Source: Halichondria panicea (Eukaryota > Porifera > Demospongiae > Suberitida > Halichondriidae). Taken from it: a stretch of DNA of 64,000 nucleotides. Below the pieces are notes generated by a model. The model was not told the origin of the DNA. It worked only from the letters and a program-made list of their open reading frames with translations, and ran no database searches. Made by a program: the position numbers and the translations under genes. The stretch is taken from NCBI RefSeq assembly GCF_963675165.1, contig NC_087382.1, positions 5,681,963 through 5,745,962 on the forward strand, read 5' to 3'. This document shows, one piece after another, positions 1 through 12,257 of this stretch; the stretch's first letter is position 1; each line of letters opens with the position of its first letter.

Positions 1-671
1 ACAGTCCATATTAGCTACGTAGACAACAATATTGCTATTACATACTAGGTACACGTAGTAGGTACATCACTCATGCATCCCATAATCTAACAGGCCTAGA
101 CAAAACCAGGAAGTGAGATTACAAAACCAGGAAGTAGCAGCTTAACCAAAAATGGTTGAAAGAAACCGATTTGCACCTATACGCCCACACAATAGAATAG
201 TCTTTGTTAGTGTAGATTGCATAATCACCATGGCAGCAAATGTAGGTGCTGCCATTTCTATGGACTCTGTTGTGTACATAAACACTGGTGTTGACACATA
301 TGCACATGCAGGGGATGGCCACTGATGCACGATTCCTGTGTGGCCACAGGGCAGAGCCTCAACACGAGTAAAAGAATGTAAATATTATCAATAACCATAA
401 CCTTTACTGTACACAATATGTGTCTACGTTCTCATGCATAATTCAATTAAAATTAAGTAATGCAAGATTTGCTTTCAATTTTGCAAGTAAACAGTCCGTC
501 AGGGATAGCACTCTCGTGTAAGTAGCAAACATAACGATGGACATCGACACCTTCTAGAGACACTCAATAAAAGATAGAATTAGGCCTATCCAAGGCCTTG
601 GTTCTTCGTAGATTCTGACCGGACACATGGTGCCTATATTGTGCACATACAAGCATCTTAGCAACACTCAC

Positions 672-2902
672 CGCTTCTATCCAGACAGGTGACTGTGGCT
701 TTGAAACCCGGGAACCGTCTGTTGCTACTGGTACGAAAGATGACTTGAAAAACACCTACATGTACGTGGCACAATAACCATTATAACTGTATACATGTAG
801 TGTGTATATGAATACAGCACGAACTGTTTCTCTATAGGAAAATGAACGGGGGAGGGGTACAGGACAGAGAGTGCAATGTGTGTAAGCAGTTACATGCCTT
901 AATCTATATTACTGAAAATCAGGCATTCAACACTCTTCCACTCTAGAAATAGGGACAGAAGTGACTACATCAGCAGGTATTGTACTCACTGCAGTAGGAT
1001 CGATAAAATAATAATAATTATGCTCACTACTGTAGATACAATTATTAGCGAGAGACGTTGAGTCTCCTAACCTGGAATGAGGAGCTCAGAATTCATCCCG
1101 GGGTCACTGCCACAACTCTCTGAACGTCCGAAGCTTCCACTGGGTACCACTTGTACATAATCCACACATCTGCATAACAATAACAATAACAACGATAAGT
1201 GCAATACTATACAAACTATGTATGCACAATTAATGTTGCATGGCTATAATAGTGTTATATCATCTTTACATATGCAAGATCGGATACTTACTGATAGTAG
1301 GTTCACAATGTCCTGTATATAGGTTGTATAATTAACTAGGAACCTGGATTACCGGTTACATTGTATTATAGCCTCATCATGAAAAAAACAGTCATTTGTG
1401 TTAATGCATTATCTCATTGCCAGAGTTTAGGACATGCACCATACTACATTACAAAAATGTGGAGGTGGGAGTCCATAAATTTATGGTTAGCTTTGAGTTT
1501 TTTTACATGGAAACTCGAAACCCAATATGGCGCTACAGCTGCACTAATGGAAAACCATGCAGGAGAGAGATAATTGTAACAATTAATCTAAGGAGATTCG
1601 ACACAGACCCAAGTGAAGTGTCAGATAACTATAAAAAAATCATGTTTTTTTGTTGTTGATATTTTAATTGACTTTGCACTCTCAAAAAGGTATAGGAGTT
1701 ATTGTACATGTACGACAGAGGCATATACGTTTGAGTTAAAGACGTGTATAACTTAAGTCATGTGAATATTCTCACATAAGCTCATCTTCGACATGGTAAT
1801 TGACAATTAACTTACCTTTCCTGTGTTCCGACAGGGCAATTTGGTTCCTCCATAATGATCTCGGTGATGTTGAAGAATGCATCGTGATTAGGGGGGCAGT
1901 TGACATTGTACATGACAATCATCTGATTGCCATAGCTGCAAATCAGAGCAGGGAGATAAAATTAGATCCCCTGAGATGTCATTTCAATTATATGTAAATG
2001 CATGTCCAGATATCAGACACCACATTTGTTTGCAATTAATTAGCGAACTTGTTTTCTGGCCAAATCAATAATTCACTCGACACACTTCTAGTTATGTTAG
2101 AGCAGAATGCAAACAACACAGCATGCATGATCGAGCTATACTGAGTGCAAACTTAATTCGATAAATTCTACATATTCCACAAATTACCTTTCAGGTTCAT
2201 CATCAATCTCGAAACCAGGTGAGAAGAGAAACTTTTGTCGAGGGTCACCACCGAGGACTTGGATGTCCTTCACCTGATGGTTTCTGCGGCGAATGGAACA
2301 TGTCGGACCGGCCAATATCCTTGTGCTGTATATTCCATATTCACTGCAAGTGTTATAGAGAGTAATAAGTATAGCATAGTTCGAAGTGCAGTGTATATAG
2401 GCACATGTATATACAGGCACGTATATTCTGGACTTGGAAACACAGCAATTATTACAGAGCAACAACCACATAGGCAAAGAATCTAGTCAACTGATTTTAT
2501 AGAGTTACAAAATAACTCTTACTTTTCCTCGGGCATGTCTGTGGTCGCAGTGTGTCTGAAGCTGCATGGATTCACGTCAATTCTGTTCAGCGCACAAGAT
2601 TGCAATTGACCCTCCACTCTCTGGAGACTATAGTTGGGAGAACAATAAATATGTTGCAGCTAGTACCAGCATGATTGTGTATAGTTACTGAACCACTTAC
2701 ATAAAGCCTTACTTGGAGTTGGATTGAAAACTCACAAATGCAGTATATAATAGAAGCAAGACACAAATACATTTATAACACTTGCACATTTAATGTACAG
2801 TATACCTTTACAAAACTCAACGCTTAACCTATAATTATAAACTCACCAACATAGAGCAGCAACCAGCAAGCATAGCCATAGGCCTCCTACAAATACTCTC
2901 AT
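672..2902 (-). CDS. Gene A1: secreted CUB-domain protein, 5' part (3' part off window)
   Basis: Six exons on the minus strand: 2847-2902, 2523-2627, 2188-2343, 1816-1935, 1072-1169 and 672-755. All have GT-AG borders and compatible phases. Exon 1 encodes a signal peptide starting MRVFVGGLWLCLLVAALC. Exon 2 adds a short Cys segment (C...R.D..PC.FR.T). Exons 3-6 encode one CUB domain: the NHQVKD...SPGFE segment, YGNQMIVMYNVNC, CVDYVQVV, SESCGSD, and the final FRTSSNRRFPGFKATVTC. It lacks a cysteine at the usual CUB N-terminal position but keeps later ones. The exons are equal in length to the first six of gene A2. In A2 the next exon maps to 15,734-15,769, which would lie left of position 1 here, so the rest is outside the window. 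CUB assignment is good; function is unknown. Confidence 0.85.
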
Positions 2903-3733
2903 TCTGCACTAAAAATTGGAGTATTAATGGAATCTAAAAATTGATAGTATTGAGCTTATAGACTGAGCTTTTATAGGCACTGGCATGCTACAATTAATGT
3001 TTGGTACTCAGATAGTGCATTGCACCATATTGCATTGGATGTGGTTGACTATAAGCCACAACAACCACATTAAGAGCACTAACAAGGCTTGTGGTTTCCC
3101 CTGCAAATACTGCAATAGGATGCTGGCCCAGAGTCCAGGATGTCTGCAACACTTACACCCCTGCAAACGTTTACGCCATACAGAGTTTTGACTTTAATTT
3201 TCATAGGGTAATACTGCTTCCTTCTAATAGAGCCATAGATGGAAGTAAGTAGACACAGCAGTAAACAAGTTAGTTGCATTATGATGATGATGAAGCATTA
3301 ACATAACATTACGTAATGATGGCACAATGATTATGACTGTTAACATGTGTAATTTATTCTACAATTCGTCTCACTGACTGCAAAGGGTCATCGTTCAAAA
3401 ATATCCTTCATACCTTTATACTGTGAAGTTCAGTAAAACCTGTAAATGTACAAGAATAGGTAGAATTTATAGTTAGCACAGACAAACACGCATAACACTA
3501 GTACTGCATATAAACTCGACTCTATGAGTTGAAGGGAATCAAACACTAGCTTGCGATTTCCTTGGATTACTTTAATATTCAAGAGATATACATGACAAGT
3601 CAAGATACATCATTGTAGTACAAAGAACATTTCACCTAGATTTAGGGAAGTGGGGATAAAATGAAAGCAAGGATAAATTTACAGGAAAAAGGAGGAGAGC
3701 AAGCAAAATGTCTAAATAATTATTGAAATTTAC

Positions 3734-6700
3734 CTCAGCAAACATCTGACCCGAGGAACCAAACCCGATATTCAACGTGTGGGTGCCTCGCTCGTATACT
3801 GTCATATCAAATGAGAAATTAGGGTAGCCACCTGCATGTAAACAAAATTATGTTTAATTTGTATCTGCAATTGGCCATTTTAGCATAAACAAAGAGTTGC
3901 TAATCGATGGTATTCAAAATTGAGACAAAAGAAACGATTCACACTGTAGCTCTTGAAGAGTTCTGTCACAGTCATGTTGTGTTCAGATATTATATTGAGC
4001 TAGCTTGAATATATAGAGCAAAACGAGAAGATACATTCCACGACTCTTAAAAAGAGCTCTAAAACATGATATTTAAATTCAATATTTAAAGGACTATAAT
4101 AGGTATAGTTTTATACTGCTATTTTGAGCACTCACAAAACTGATTCTCTTCAAACCTATCCACGATACAGCTAGTGGAGAATATGTCAGCATTGGTGTTG
4201 GAGTTGCAGGTGACAGACGCTTGTCCGCCCTCTAGAGGTAGCGACAAGTCACAGGTCACAGCAAATGGAGCGATAAAAGTTACCGTTGCCTAGTAGCAAG
4301 ACAAGAGCAAATTAAGAATGTGTCGTATAGAGGTATTTTTTCGAGGGCGTGGATTTTAACCAAGTGCGAAATGGATAATTATACATACAAGTCCGCTACA
4401 AAAACTGGCTATTCACAAAACCAGCCAATCTGCGGAAAAATTTGACCCTCGAAAATTAACTCAAAACTATGAATGTGTGAATAATCTGTGAAAGGAGTAA
4501 AGAATGGACACAAATTAATGTTAGACACTTGAATGTACTACAATAGTCAATCATGTGACTGCATGGGCTGCCCTATCTAGCAGCTACTAGGTCAGCTGAG
4601 CATTCTGACTAGCCGCTTTAACTGTGCACATAATTATGACATAAGCAACTTATAGTCAAGCCGAAACCTTATTACAGTTAAACGTTGAAGTACAGTCAAC
4701 CACAACCATGCATGTACTGTGTGTTTCTTTCTAATAATGCAATTAGTGGTCATGGTTGATACTTCCACATTTTAAACTACAGTCAACCACCCTGTGTAGA
4801 GAAAACATATAATCAACCATATAGAGTGTACCTGGGACCACATGATAGGCTCTGAGGTCAACATTATTTTCTACTTTTGCTTTATGAGTAACAGGAAAAG
4901 ACACACTTTAATTATGCACACTTACAACACAGAGAGTCTATAACTGCAAAAGATGAGAGATGAGAGGGATTGAACTCAAAACCACAAAGGATATGGAAAA
5001 CCCAGCAAAAGCATTTGATATTATTAACCTGGACAACAGACCTCCACATCTGAGACCCATGCAAGGCTCAGAGGAGGTTCGACACGTATTATAATGTTTT
5101 AATTACGGAGGAAATGTGTGCATGGAAAGATAATTATAGTAGCTATCCTAGCTAAGCCAAAAGATGTACTGCAAACGATTGTAGCACTCCATACTAGTAG
5201 TAAATATTATTAAAAATACCCAGGTAGCATAATAGTCACGCTAGAAGCAATAATGAGCCAGAAACTTAATTATATATAGGCACACATTTCGAGTTGAATG
5301 GAAGCTGTCCATACGGCTATTGTTAGCTTTCACTCTGTTCAGACGATTGTCATCCACACTGTTGCAGGCTGTGAGTCTGTTAGCATAGCAGGCTAAGGGT
5401 AGCTATCAGAATGCTATTAGATTTAGATGGGCTAGAAACCTTCAATCGAGCTATCTATCTACTTTCTACAATCCATTCCGTTCGTTGTCATGCCATTGTT
5501 TTACTGAGCATATACATTGTTATCCAAGCCCCCAGATACCCTCAGATGGTTAGCGCATGCGTAAGCAGTCGATACTAGGCCCACTCTCAAGAAGTGCGGC
5601 CTGGGGCCCTAAATGCATGATTTTTATTGTTATCTCCAGGTCAGTACCATGCATGTACGTAATCTCACCTTGTTTTCAAATCCAAACCCATCTAAAAACG
5701 TCAGATCCAGTCTGTGGCTTCCAAGCATAATGCCCGCTCCCACCAGAGGAATCGTGAACCTGGGGTACCGACCTGGGGGAGGGTCAAGAGATTTTGCTAA
5801 GGCAGATCAAAAGTTGCAAAATAGATCTAGATCTATGTACAAAACACATTAAAACGTAAGCAGTAAGGTCGGCTCATGACGGGGGGGTGTATAGTATAAG
5901 CTTCATGCTGCTTACCACCCAGTGCATGGTCACATGGAAAATTATGGAAGCACTCAAACAGACACACTAAACATAGTAACAATGCAGGTGCTCCTGAGTG
6001 TCTTGACTGTGTCCAGAGTGGACTGTGTGACTGTTCTAGCTAGCTAAAGATCTTTAGCACATGGTTGTTACATCTCTGGTTTTACATAATTCATCTTGTA
6101 GGTTAATGATCTTTACCTATAATATTCATATCTCACAACATTCACTTCACACATGCGCTAATGGAACTAACAGAAGTTAGACTCCAGTCCATCCAGAAAA
6201 CATTCAGATATTACAATCACTTCATCAGCCTCTCCAAGCCGATTAGACGCACAGTTTACGCCAATTACGCTCACATTAACCGGTGTGATTGAGCAAAATA
6301 TCATCAGGCCCTCTGACGGAGGAGTGGATGTGAGGGGAGGAGTGGACGTGAGGGGAGGAGTGGACGTGAGGAGAGGAGTGGACGTGAGGGGAGGAGTAGA
6401 CATAAAGGGAGGAGTAGACGTGGGTGCTGCAGAAGCTGGGATTTAAAAACTTTCAAGTACGGATAAAAACAAGATTACAAAAACTTATAGGCTGTAGCTT
6501 AGAGTGAACAACTGACACTGACAGTGTGTATGGTCATACATTTTAAGTGAAGGGGGAGGACTTACGAGACAATGTAGCACGCAGATTGTCAATCCTCCCA
6601 GGTTCAGATCTATGAGTGTATACGAGATAGAGAGAGGGATAATCATAATAAGCTATGGTTATAAAGTATGTCCTTACCGGTCAGTACAGGCCATGATAAC

Positions 6701-9700
6701 GTCGACTAGTTGCCTGATGACCAAGTTGGTAGCTTCTGTACTGTTGAGCACCAGGAATAGATCAGCATCAGTAAAGTCTATTAAGCATAATACAGACTAC
6801 TAACACAGTCATACAACAGTACACTCGAGTACAGAAAGTCAGCTTTATATAGTTAATGCTGTAACAGTCACAAATTATAGGTGATATACACACCACTTTC
6901 TCACTATAATTATTATAACGATGCCATACAACTTAGGTCTTATTTACTTGTCACTGAAATCATGAAAAACCTTTGCAATGCGTAGGTAGATTGCGTATGT
7001 AAAGAACAATTGGCTTGGAATATCGACAGAATTGTTTTGTACAACTCTACCGAATGACTCACTGCAAAGGTCGGGGGTGATGTTCCCTGGTGACGGACAT
7101 TCTGGAGGCTCAGTCTCAGTGATGGGAGAGGTGGGAAATACAATGCCTGACAGAAGCTCCTCAAAATTGATTGGCGGTGGATCTAGTAGCTCGTCACACA
7201 ATCGTTCCACATCATCTTCTAAATTGAAGTTGTCGAATAAAGATGTGCTCAGTTGATTAATAATACGTCTCTCGTCTTCATTGGCTGGAAGCATGCCCTG
7301 AATGTCATCAAGTAATACAATGAACGTCACTTATTAATGAAACAAAGCTATATCTAAGTTCAGCAACTGTAAGACCTGTAATGTGCCAGTTAGTCTCATG
7401 CCATGAGACACCAAAAATAAAATGAATCATGCGCTCAGTGTGAGTCCTTGCTTTATAAATTCAGTAAGTTGCCTTTCTATATAATAAGTAAAGGCAAAAC
7501 AAATTAATTGGTACCCTTAGCATTCAAGGGACTTATGTATATATCATATGTTGACAGTTAGCAAAGCCTTTGATTCACACTGCTAATGCACTTAGTAGGA
7601 CTAGTGCCACCAAGTGAGAGCACACAACGCAGGAAACACCAAAATGGAAGAGCTGTTTTGGTATCAATAATGGTGGAATTTACAGTCTCCATAACAGAGC
7701 CCATAAAAATGCAGCTTCAGGCCCTGATAACAACAAATACAATTCATATACGCGTTGGCTTCTTACCCTGGGATCAATCAGGAACATTGCGAAGTAAACA
7801 TGTTCTCCAACAACCACAAGAAAACCTATAGTGTGTGTCACAATGTATGTGTGCATGGGTGGGTGGGTGCATATGTGATCTTGAGTCATGTGTGTGTACG
7901 TGAGTTTATACAACTGATCATAAATTATGATTCTCCAAATGGACAGTATTTGAATGTTAGGATAAATGAAGATTGCATAATAGATCATCACAACACAGCT
8001 GTATACCTGGGCCACTGAAGTTGGGAGCAGTTTCTCTGAACTCGTCAATTACTCCATCACCATCAAACGTATGCACAAAGAGGACATCACTGAAGCTGCA
8101 TGGTCAAGCACAGGTGTTTCATACTACATTCTACATTACATAAAATGTTGGAAGCAGCTATTGCAGAGAAAAGTATTTACATGAACTGAGTGAGCATAAT
8201 TATAACATAATAATGTGGGTATAGGGCAAATGGTTGTGTATAATTTATATACAGGTATAATAATAATTATTGAGACTTATTTTTGTACACTAATACCTTC
8301 GTCGCACAATATTTTGCCCATCAATTGTGAAAACTCTGTTCTCAAACGTCAATGTAGCGCCAAAAGGAATTGTTAGGTCCTCAAATCTCAGCTCAGCTCC
8401 TTGTCTTCGAAATCTTCCAATTTTTTTATCCTTCATCATTTTCAATGTCTCCAGTCTTTTTTTCCAATCGTTCTCCTGCATTGTGATTAATAATAATAAT
8501 TATCACAAAGCATACAGCTTCAATACAAGATATAATAGCCACTGATCTCCTGAATTCCTCACAAAATCTTCGAGATCTCTTCTTCTTCTTCTTCTTCCAG
8601 TGCCACCACTAGGAACAGCTCCCGTGGAGTCGAGACATACAACAATGCCACGGAAACCAGACTGTCTCCCCGTGTCACTCGTTCGAAACAGAATTTCCAG
8701 ATTTCCTAGTATAACATTCCACGCAAGAAGTGATAACAAAATTAATAAACATTAATTGGTATAGCTAAGGTTCCTGCATAATGAACTACTTTAAATCTGG
8801 CCCTATATATAATTATAGCTACTCTTCATACCATGCAAAGGATTAACGTATATAGCTGTCCTGATGTATATTAAAATAAAGATCTGTGTAAGCAATTAGC
8901 AATTAATGTTCTCACCACTGTCCAATTGTTCAACGTTTTGCCCCCCCTCAGATCCGCAGCTTTCCGTCACACCTCCTAATCCACCCAGCCTTGTCACTCT
9001 GATGTAATCTCTACACCTATACAGAGGAATTATCACGCATGAATGTCAGTCAGCACTTTTTGTGCTCGCTACGACCAATTTATGAGTGTGATCCTGGAAA
9101 CAAACTTACTGATTTTGATTGAGGTTTGGATTAAAGCAGTTTTCTGGCTCCAAATCCAAAAACGTGATGTTGAAATATGCAGTGTTGTATCCATCCGGAC
9201 ACACAATGTTGTACCGCACGTAAAGTTGATTCCCGTAACTACAGTAACATACCAAACAACAACTTCAAACTGATTGACAATAGTATTATCATTTATAGCA
9301 CACATAATCATATAGAAAAGCTACCACCTCTTTCTCTAAGTATACTACACATTTATTGTGGTTTGATAAGCAACATACATTAAATTTGATACAGCAATCC
9401 CAATAACAGCCACAAAAGTAGTAAAAAGGCTCCATATAATTATATAGATACACTCTAGATCTACTCAGAATTAATGCTATAATTGGACTTACGGTTCTTG
9501 AGGCTCCAGTTCTATCCCTGGAGAGTAGATCAATTTAACTCTTGAATCACCTCCTATTATATCCACGTCTTTAATCTGGTGGTTTCTCCTATGAATATCA
9601 CATACGCATACTGGAGGACCCGGAGTCGGGCCTGGACCATTCTCAATGCGCGTGGTGTAGATGCCGTATTGACTGTGCATATAATTATGGAGTAACTATT

Positions 9701-10211
9701 CAACATTAAGCAGCCTATTATATTTAGGCTATAAAAAATATCATTACGATATATTGCATATATATGTCATTATTTATCAAGTTCTACCACATTGAAACTT
9801 AATGTAGCATACTCAAGTTGTGTCCTCATTTAAAAATAATACGCCTGCAAGGTGACATAATTGAGCATTGATGAAGTATATATAAGTGTATAAGATTATA
9901 ATCTTCTAGTGACGCTAAGATTTACTTACTCGATGCCGGGAATAGGGGTATTTGTGTTTCTGAAGTTGCACGGCACAAGGTCAACGCGGTGAGCAAGACA
10001 GTTACTGATACCCTCAGCACCTCTGTATATAGGTAAGCAAATAACTAGATATCCCATGCATAAAGTGAGTGCTAGAATAAGATAGCTATGTCAATAGTTA
10101 TATATGGGCTTAAGCTATATCTACACGATGTCATTATACGATTATTAGATTCTAGCACACTCACATTGACAAAATACTGCTGAGAGCAATCAGCTGTATC
10201 CAAACTTTCAT
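3734..10211 (-). CDS. Gene B1: secreted CUB protein with polyarginine site, TSTPPL repeat and Big/HYR-like modules
   Basis: Sixteen exons: 10165-10211, 9930-10022, 9493-9672, 9110-9238, 8916-9016, 8563-8705, 8297-8475, 8007-8095, 7767-7825, 7051-7297, 6678-6777, 6566-6609, 6172-6426, 5669-5772, 4136-4289 and 3734-3831. They join in one frame for 674 codons. Order: signal peptide MKVWIQLIALSSILS; Cys segment; CUB domain (YGNQLYVRYNIVC, CRDYIRV, ESCGSEGG, ILFRTSDTGRQSGFRGIVVC); then six arginines (GGTGRRRRRRDLEDF), a likely furin-type site. Next come a middle module (FENRVFTIDGQNIV; DTFDGDG-like acidic loop; FLVVVGEHVYF), a helical DERLCDE-type segment, an AC helix, a Pro/Thr repeat, and repeated beta-sandwich modules with the pattern V.C.SN...C.LDG...C..P.F....G.H.L...F.D..G. 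The 3' end is unresolved: the last exon has a GT donor (GAG|gtaaat), and reading through gives different tails in B1 and B2. No function is claimed. Confidence 0.85.
6318..6425 (-). repeat. Coding minisatellite in gene B1, 6 x 18 bp
   Basis: Six copies of an 18-bp unit (ggaggagtggacgtgagg on the plus strand) lie at the start of exon 13 of B1. On the minus strand they read as TSTPPL hexapeptides, a Pro/Ser/Thr-rich spacer before a beta-sandwich module. The matching array in B2 has 15 units. Confidence 0.93.
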
Positions 10212-10359
10212 CCTGGTAGAATCAGTGAAGACTTATAGTAACCTATAATTATTAATGGGTGTGAAGGCAAGCTAAATAAAATACAGGATGCATGTAGACT
10301 ATTTATACCCATGCAACAGCTACTAATTATAGAGATGCCATTCATTGATAATTGTTGGC

Positions 10360-11185
10360 CTTCTCACTCTGGGATGGAACCTTTCAAGTATAAGCATATT
10401 CTCCAACTACCACCAATTACCAAACCTGTATAGTGTGTGTGTGCATGCGTGTCACAATGTATAAGTGTGTGGGTGCATACGTGCATGGGTAATGTGCATC
10501 ATGCGTGTGTATACAAGTGAAGTATGATGCTCTCCCTATATATATATGAAATGCATGGACAGCATTAGAACGTGAGGTTATTATATACGATTGTGGGCGC
10601 CACGTCTTGCATTTGTGGTTAATTATTGATCCAAAAAATTCCTGGACCAGTGAAATGAATAATAATAAGAAGCTCAACGTACATATATAATTATACTTCT
10701 CTATAATAATTTGAGATTGCAATAATTACATCATCACAACACAGCTGTACACGTGGGCCACTGAACTTGTCAATTACTCCATCACCATCTAACGTATATG
10801 AACAAAGCTTACATCCCTGAAGCTGCATGGCTAACTACTATTTACAGTATGAGCACATATTATACATATTAATGTGTACATGCAGGTATATATAATTTAT
10901 GGACACTTATTGAACACATTATGAATACCTTTGTTGCACAATATTTTGTCTATCAATAATGAAAACTCTGTTCTCAAACCTCAGTACATGCAGCACCCAT
11001 AAGGAATTGTTAGGTCCTCGAATCTCATATGCAGATCAGCTCCTTGTTTTTAAAATCTCCCATATATGTTCATCATCTCCAGTATTCTTTTCCTCCTGCA
11101 TTTTAACTTTCACAAGGGTACATCTTAAAACTTCAAGACCTCCAGTTTGCATGAACATATTCACCAAAATTAATGAAATGCTAAA
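10360..11185 (-). pseudogene. Relic of a B-like gene, truncated by the duplication junction
   Basis: Decayed counterparts of gene B exons lie in order upstream of B1. An exon 9-like piece (gtttggtaattggtggtag) is near 10,370-10,430, an exon 8-like piece (gatggtgatggagtaattga) near 10,745-10,830, and an exon 7-like piece (caatattttgtctatcaata) near 10,930-11,110. Reading frames are broken by indels and changed splice sites. Similarity ends at about 11,185, where gene A2 3' flanking sequence begins. The same relic in unit 2 continues through exon 4. Confidence 0.7.
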
Positions 11186-12257
11186 GTGCTTGCAGCCTAG
11201 AGAGTAAAAAAAACCGCAAATTTGCTGGTAGCTATTGGTACATAATTAATGTGAATATCTTTTGATGGGAACATTTCTAAGAAATGTTGCTGATACCATT
11301 GTGTAGATAAAAGAATACTCTACCCAAAATCGCTTCCATACAAATCAAAGGTGGTAGGTATGTGGTGGTTATAAGAGCAAAAATGTTTTATAGTGGACAA
11401 TCGCTTAGCGATGGAAAATACCAATTGTTGTCGGCTAAGGTAAGGGAACTGTGGCACAACATTCTTGAATAGTTTATCTAACATATGCATGATTTCGTAA
11501 GTTTACATATGTACACAAACTGGAATTTTCGAGGTTTTTAGGTGCTTTTTCACTTAGCGATGGAACTCAAGCAAATTTGTCGGCTAAGGTCTAGCACATC
11601 AATTAATGTATCTTTTGATGTAAAACAATTAAAACAATTGTGCCATTGATGAAATCTCCATTCAGTGGTAATAATGTCAGAAGTAAAGTAGATTTCAGCA
11701 GAAGAGAAGACCTATTTCATACCCTCATGACCACAAATGTATGTTAACCAAAACATTACAAATTCCTTTGCTCATGCAGCTGAGTCATGCACCCCCCTAT
11801 TGTGGTCACCTTATAAATGGTTTATGGTTATGCGATTGCAATGAATACCCACCCAGATTTCAATCTACCAAGTATACGTGTATAAAATCAGACACAACTC
11901 TAGTACACTTATACAGTGGTATACTAAGGTGGTTTCAAAAAGAACACAAATTATAGTAATATAGATATAATTATGAGCTGGAAATTGTTAAATTGTTAGC
12001 AGCTTACTCAAAACACAGTAAAGCCAACGGTCAGCTGTATAAACAGAATTATACAAACAACGTGTTACAAATAATTATTACTGGTATAATATCTACCAAC
12101 GATATATACATGTACATACATCACCATCTTTTAGAGGGTGACCACACAATACAATTAATGTAGATGGGTGACCACAGCTGTGCACGTGGCTATACATTTA
12201 TCAAATTAATCGGTACTTAATAAAAGGCTTCCTGATTTAGCTAGAAGTACCCCCTAC
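11186..12257. other. 3' flank of gene A2, no gene recognised
   Basis: This lies between the duplication junction and the last recognised A2 exon. It may hold a terminal A2 exon and 3' UTR, because exon 18 ends in a possible GT donor. I found no convincing exon. Two segments (near 11,400 and 11,560) share cttagcgatgga and gtcggctaagg motifs, suggesting a small direct repeat. Confidence 0.4.

Larger units (their letters stand above)
1..11185. repeat. Segmental duplication, unit 1
   Basis: This stretch is collinear with about 15,790-28,170, with near-identical exons and similar introns. Position 1 matches 15,790 and the start of gene B1 (10,211) matches 26,979. The growing offset comes from insertions found only in unit 2. 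Similarity stops near 11,175-11,185, just after a short motif shared with about 28,150-28,165. The left end lies beyond the window. Confidence 0.93.

Noticed and set aside
7586-8048. Overlapping ORFs on both strands of about 80-120 residues
   Set aside because: They span two gene B exons and an intron. Only the exon parts in phase are conserved as protein between units.
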